Part shown: positions 62,439 to 64,000 of the stretch, in pieces
Layout of the letters: each line of letters starts with the position of its first letter
Numbering within the stretch: the stretch's first letter is position 1
DNA from: Micromonospora sp. WMMA1363
GTDB taxonomy: Bacteria > Actinomycetota > Actinomycetes > Mycobacteriales > Micromonosporaceae
Reading direction: 5' to 3'
Length of the DNA stretch: 64,000 nt
Assembly: GCF_030345795.1 (NCBI RefSeq)
Contig: NZ_JAUALB010000001.1
Location: 2,227,001-2,291,000 of the forward strand
Notes under the pieces: model-generated
The model's input: only the letters and a program-made list of their open reading frames with translations
Told to the model about the DNA's origin: nothing
Databases searched by the model: none
Translations under genes and position numbers: made by a program

Positions 62439-63024
62439 CGCCGCTGGGGAGCCACCCACCCTCGGCCAGCGGGGCGGCGGCCGGTCCACAGCTGGCGCAG
62501 GGCGTGAAGCCGAGCTCGACGGCCTCGGCCACCGGTAGCGGCTCGTGCGCCCACCCGTCGAGGTTCGGACACCCGTCACGGTGGTACCGGGGGCGCCCAT
62601 CGATCACCCGCACCTGATGGTCGAGGCGGGCCAGCCGCGCGGCGTTCTGTGGAGGGACCTCCTGCACGGCCGGCTCGTCACCGGTCGGTCGGCCCGAGGG
62701 CGGGGTGTCGGCAGCCGGCGGATCGGGTGGTTGCCGCCACCCGACGCCGCCGTCGTCCGTTGCTTGAGGAACGGGTGGGGCGGGGATGCTCGAGCCCGGG
62801 CCGGTCCCGTGCCCGTCGGCCGTGGTGGGCTGGCGGGTGCGGGACCGGATCCGCTCCGCCGTCGCCCGCGCCGCGGCCACCTGGCGGGCACCCGCGACCA
62901 GCGCGACGGCGGCCAGCAGGCTGGCCGCGATGGAGACGACCAGCAACAGGCTGGTGCCGCTGGCCAGGCCGATCACCAGCAGCACCACCGCGAGAAGGAT
63001 GAGCAGGAGACTGGCGATTATCAC
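62425..63024 (-). CDS. membrane protein with C-terminal Cys motif, unknown
   Basis: A 199-aa protein. Two adjacent membrane helices at residues 2-45 (MIIASLLLILLAVVLLVIGL, then SLLLVVSIAASLLAAVALVAG). A Pro/Thr-rich linker follows. The C-terminal part has one Cys (RYHRDGCPNLDGW) and a CASC pair (GFTPCASCGPA), a possible zinc-binding site. It lies between divIVA and the YggU-type gene. Family not recognised. Confidence 0.8.
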   Translation of the reverse strand: MIIASLLLILLAVVLLVIGLASGTSLLLVVSIAASLLAAVALVAGARQVAAARATAERIRSRTRQPTTADGHGTGPGSSIPAPPVPQATDDGGVGWRQPPDPPAADTPPSGRPTGDEPAVQEVPPQNAARLARLDHQVRVIDGRPRYHRDGCPNLDGWAHEPLPVAEAVELGFTPCASCGPAAAPLAEGGWLPSGGAGG

Positions 63025-63084
63025 GGCTCACCCCCGCCGCGTCGCACCGATGCGCCGAGGCCGACGACCGTCGCCGGCCGGTGA

Positions 63085-63888
63085 TCAGCGACCGGATTCC
63101 AGGGCGCCGGAACGACCGCCACCGTAGGAGTTAGCGAGACCGGCCGTGGCGAGGCCGTTGCCGCCAGCGACACGACCGCCACTGTCGGTCCGGTTCATCT
63201 CGACATCCAAGCCCTGGCCACGACCGTCGAGGTCACGCAACTGACTCTCGAGGTAGGCCTTGAGGCGGGTGCGGTACTCGCGCTCGAACTGCTTGAGCTC
63301 CTCGATGTGCTTCTGCAGGGCGGTGCGCTTGGCGTCGAGACCACCCATGGCCTCCTGGTGCCGCTGCCGGGCGTCACGCTCGAGGGCGTCGGCCTTGGCG
63401 CGCGCCTCACGGGTGACCTCCTCGGCCTTGGTACGGGCCTCGGAGAGCAGCTGGTCAGCCTCGCGGCGGGCGTCGGAAACGTGGTCGTCTGCCGTCCGCT
63501 GAGCCATCATCAGCACCCTCAGCGCCTGCTGCTCGCCGTCGGCACCCGCCGCCGGGCCACCGCCGGCGCGGACCTGCTCCAGCTCCGCCTGCATCGCACG
63601 GGCAGCCTGCTCGGCGGCGGCCTTGTCCCGCTGCACCCGGTCGAGCTGGGTCTTGACCTCGTTGAGCTCGGCGGCGAGCCGGGCATCGCCACCGGGACCG
63701 GCGGGGGCGCCGCCGCGGCCGCCGCGCTCCACCTGGGCGCGCAGTTCGTTGTTCTCCTCGATGAGACGGGCGAGCTCGCGCTCGACCTCGTCCAGGAAGG
63801 CGTCGACCTCCTCCTCGTCATACCCCCGCTTGCCGATCGGCGGTTTCTTGAAGGCGACGTTGTGTACGTCGGCCGGGGTCAGCGGCAT
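63085..63888 (-). CDS. divIVA: DivIVA / Wag31 polar growth protein
   Basis: A 267-aa coiled-coil protein marking growing cell poles. The N-terminal DivIVA domain is [20 protein letters not shown] followed by [34 protein letters not shown] Gly/Ala linker and a long second coiled coil (residues about 115-225) follow, and the tail is Gly-rich. ATG at 63888 follows GAGGAGTTTCG and matches the Wag31 N-terminus. The frame also starts at 63933 (ATGA overlap with the upstream gene), which would add 15 residues. Confidence 0.96.
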   Translation of the reverse strand: MPLTPADVHNVAFKKPPIGKRGYDEEEVDAFLDEVERELARLIEENNELRAQVERGGRGGAPAGPGGDARLAAELNEVKTQLDRVQRDKAAAEQAARAMQAELEQVRAGGGPAAGADGEQQALRVLMMAQRTADDHVSDARREADQLLSEARTKAEEVTREARAKADALERDARQRHQEAMGGLDAKRTALQKHIEELKQFEREYRTRLKAYLESQLRDLDGRGQGLDVEMNRTDSGGRVAGGNGLATAGLANSYGGGRSGALESGR

Positions 63889-63932
63889 CGAAACTCCTCG
63901 GGTCAGTTGCGGCCGCGAAAGCGCGTCGGTCA

Positions 63933-64000
63933 TCAGGCGGTCCTGATGATCGCCGGTTCTAACACAAACCTCATCAGCACGAACAGGATAACCAGGAGCA
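63933..64000 (-). CDS. C-terminus of a YggT-like membrane protein (partial)
   Basis: The last 21 codons, [20 protein letters not shown] plus one residue, end at TGA 63935-63933. The hydrophobic helix and the place immediately before divIVA fit YggT, which lies there in other actinobacteria. It contains a TTA leucine codon, rare in such genomes. The rest is outside the window. Confidence 0.5.
   Translation of the reverse strand, partial: LLVILFVLMRFVLEPAIIRTA

Noticed and set aside
1..64000. tRNA and rRNA genes
   Set aside because: I looked for the TPsiC-like GGTTCGAATCC pattern and cloverleaf flanks in intergenic regions and saw none. A tRNAscan run would be decisive.

Overview
This window is high-GC actinobacterial chromosome with very strong G/C preference at third codon positions. 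Gene content and order point to the Micromonosporaceae (a Micromonospora or Salinispora relative); that assignment is inference from gene content and repeat style, not from a marker gene. Most of it is conserved core chromosome. The stretch pyk-tesB ... lgt-trpA-trpB-trpC-(Trp-associated membrane protein)-trpE-hisI ... hisF-hisA-hisH-hisB-hisC-hisD follows the arrangement known from Mycobacterium tuberculosis Rv1599-Rv1618, here spread out by extra modules. The right end is the divIVA-dksA-lspA-rluD cluster downstream of the cell-division genes.

Layout. 1-4.9 kb: TauE/SafE permease (cut by the edge), Rrf2 regulator, tesB, pyk, then an aldo/keto reductase facing a secreted esterase across a perfect hairpin. 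5.9-7.6 kb: an IS1380-type insertion sequence whose right end overlaps the stop codon of a membrane protein encoded next to a three-domain FtsK-like ATPase (7.6-11.1 kb). 11.4-20.3 kb: secreted SGNH hydrolase, MFS exporter, gltD and gltB. 20.5-24.5 kb: GNAT, FAD monooxygenase, lgt, NUDIX. 24.7-31.2 kb: trp genes with hisI. 31.5-37.8 kb: an ABC-2 efflux pair with TetR regulator and a heterodimeric ABC exporter. 37.9-47.2 kb: mycothiol-dependent-type protein, stand-alone terpene synthase, long-chain acyl-CoA ligase, two tandem LtrA paralogues, a divergent MocR/YczE pair. 47.2-55.2 kb: his cluster, interrupted by an ohrR-ohr-oxidoreductase module with a clear double operator. 55.3-64 kb: LON-domain protein, membrane protein, ParA-like ATPase, a frameshifted membrane-anchored gene, rluD, lspA, dksA, a decayed small gene, a YggU-type gene, a membrane protein, divIVA and the tail of a YggT-like gene.

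How the genes work together. trpE, trpC, trpB and trpA supply most tryptophan enzymes; no trpF or trpD is present, and the HisA here has the PriA-type motif expected to cover the TrpF step. Histidine genes D, C, B, H, A, F and I are present; G and E are not. GltBD makes glutamate, the amino donor used by HisC and many others. Lgt and LspA, far apart here, act in sequence on lipoproteins.

Most notable: (i) a family of short GC-rich repeats sits exactly at gene-gene junctions inside operons. A tandem 56-bp array between the two ABC exporter genes encodes back-to-back 19-codon mini-ORFs, each with a Shine-Dalgarno sequence and a GTGA overlap into the next, ending on the start codon of the exporter gene. 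A degenerate copy lies between hisC and hisB, and a similar coupling micro-ORF lies between trpB and trpA. (ii) An EccC/FtsK-like soluble ATPase with one intact and two degenerate ATPase-like regions and a coiled-coil membrane partner. (iii) ileS, which in Streptomyces coelicolor lies between divIVA and the dksA-like gene, is absent; a small decayed gene lies there instead. (iv) A gene next to the ParA-like ATPase is broken by one missing base in a C5/G5 run.
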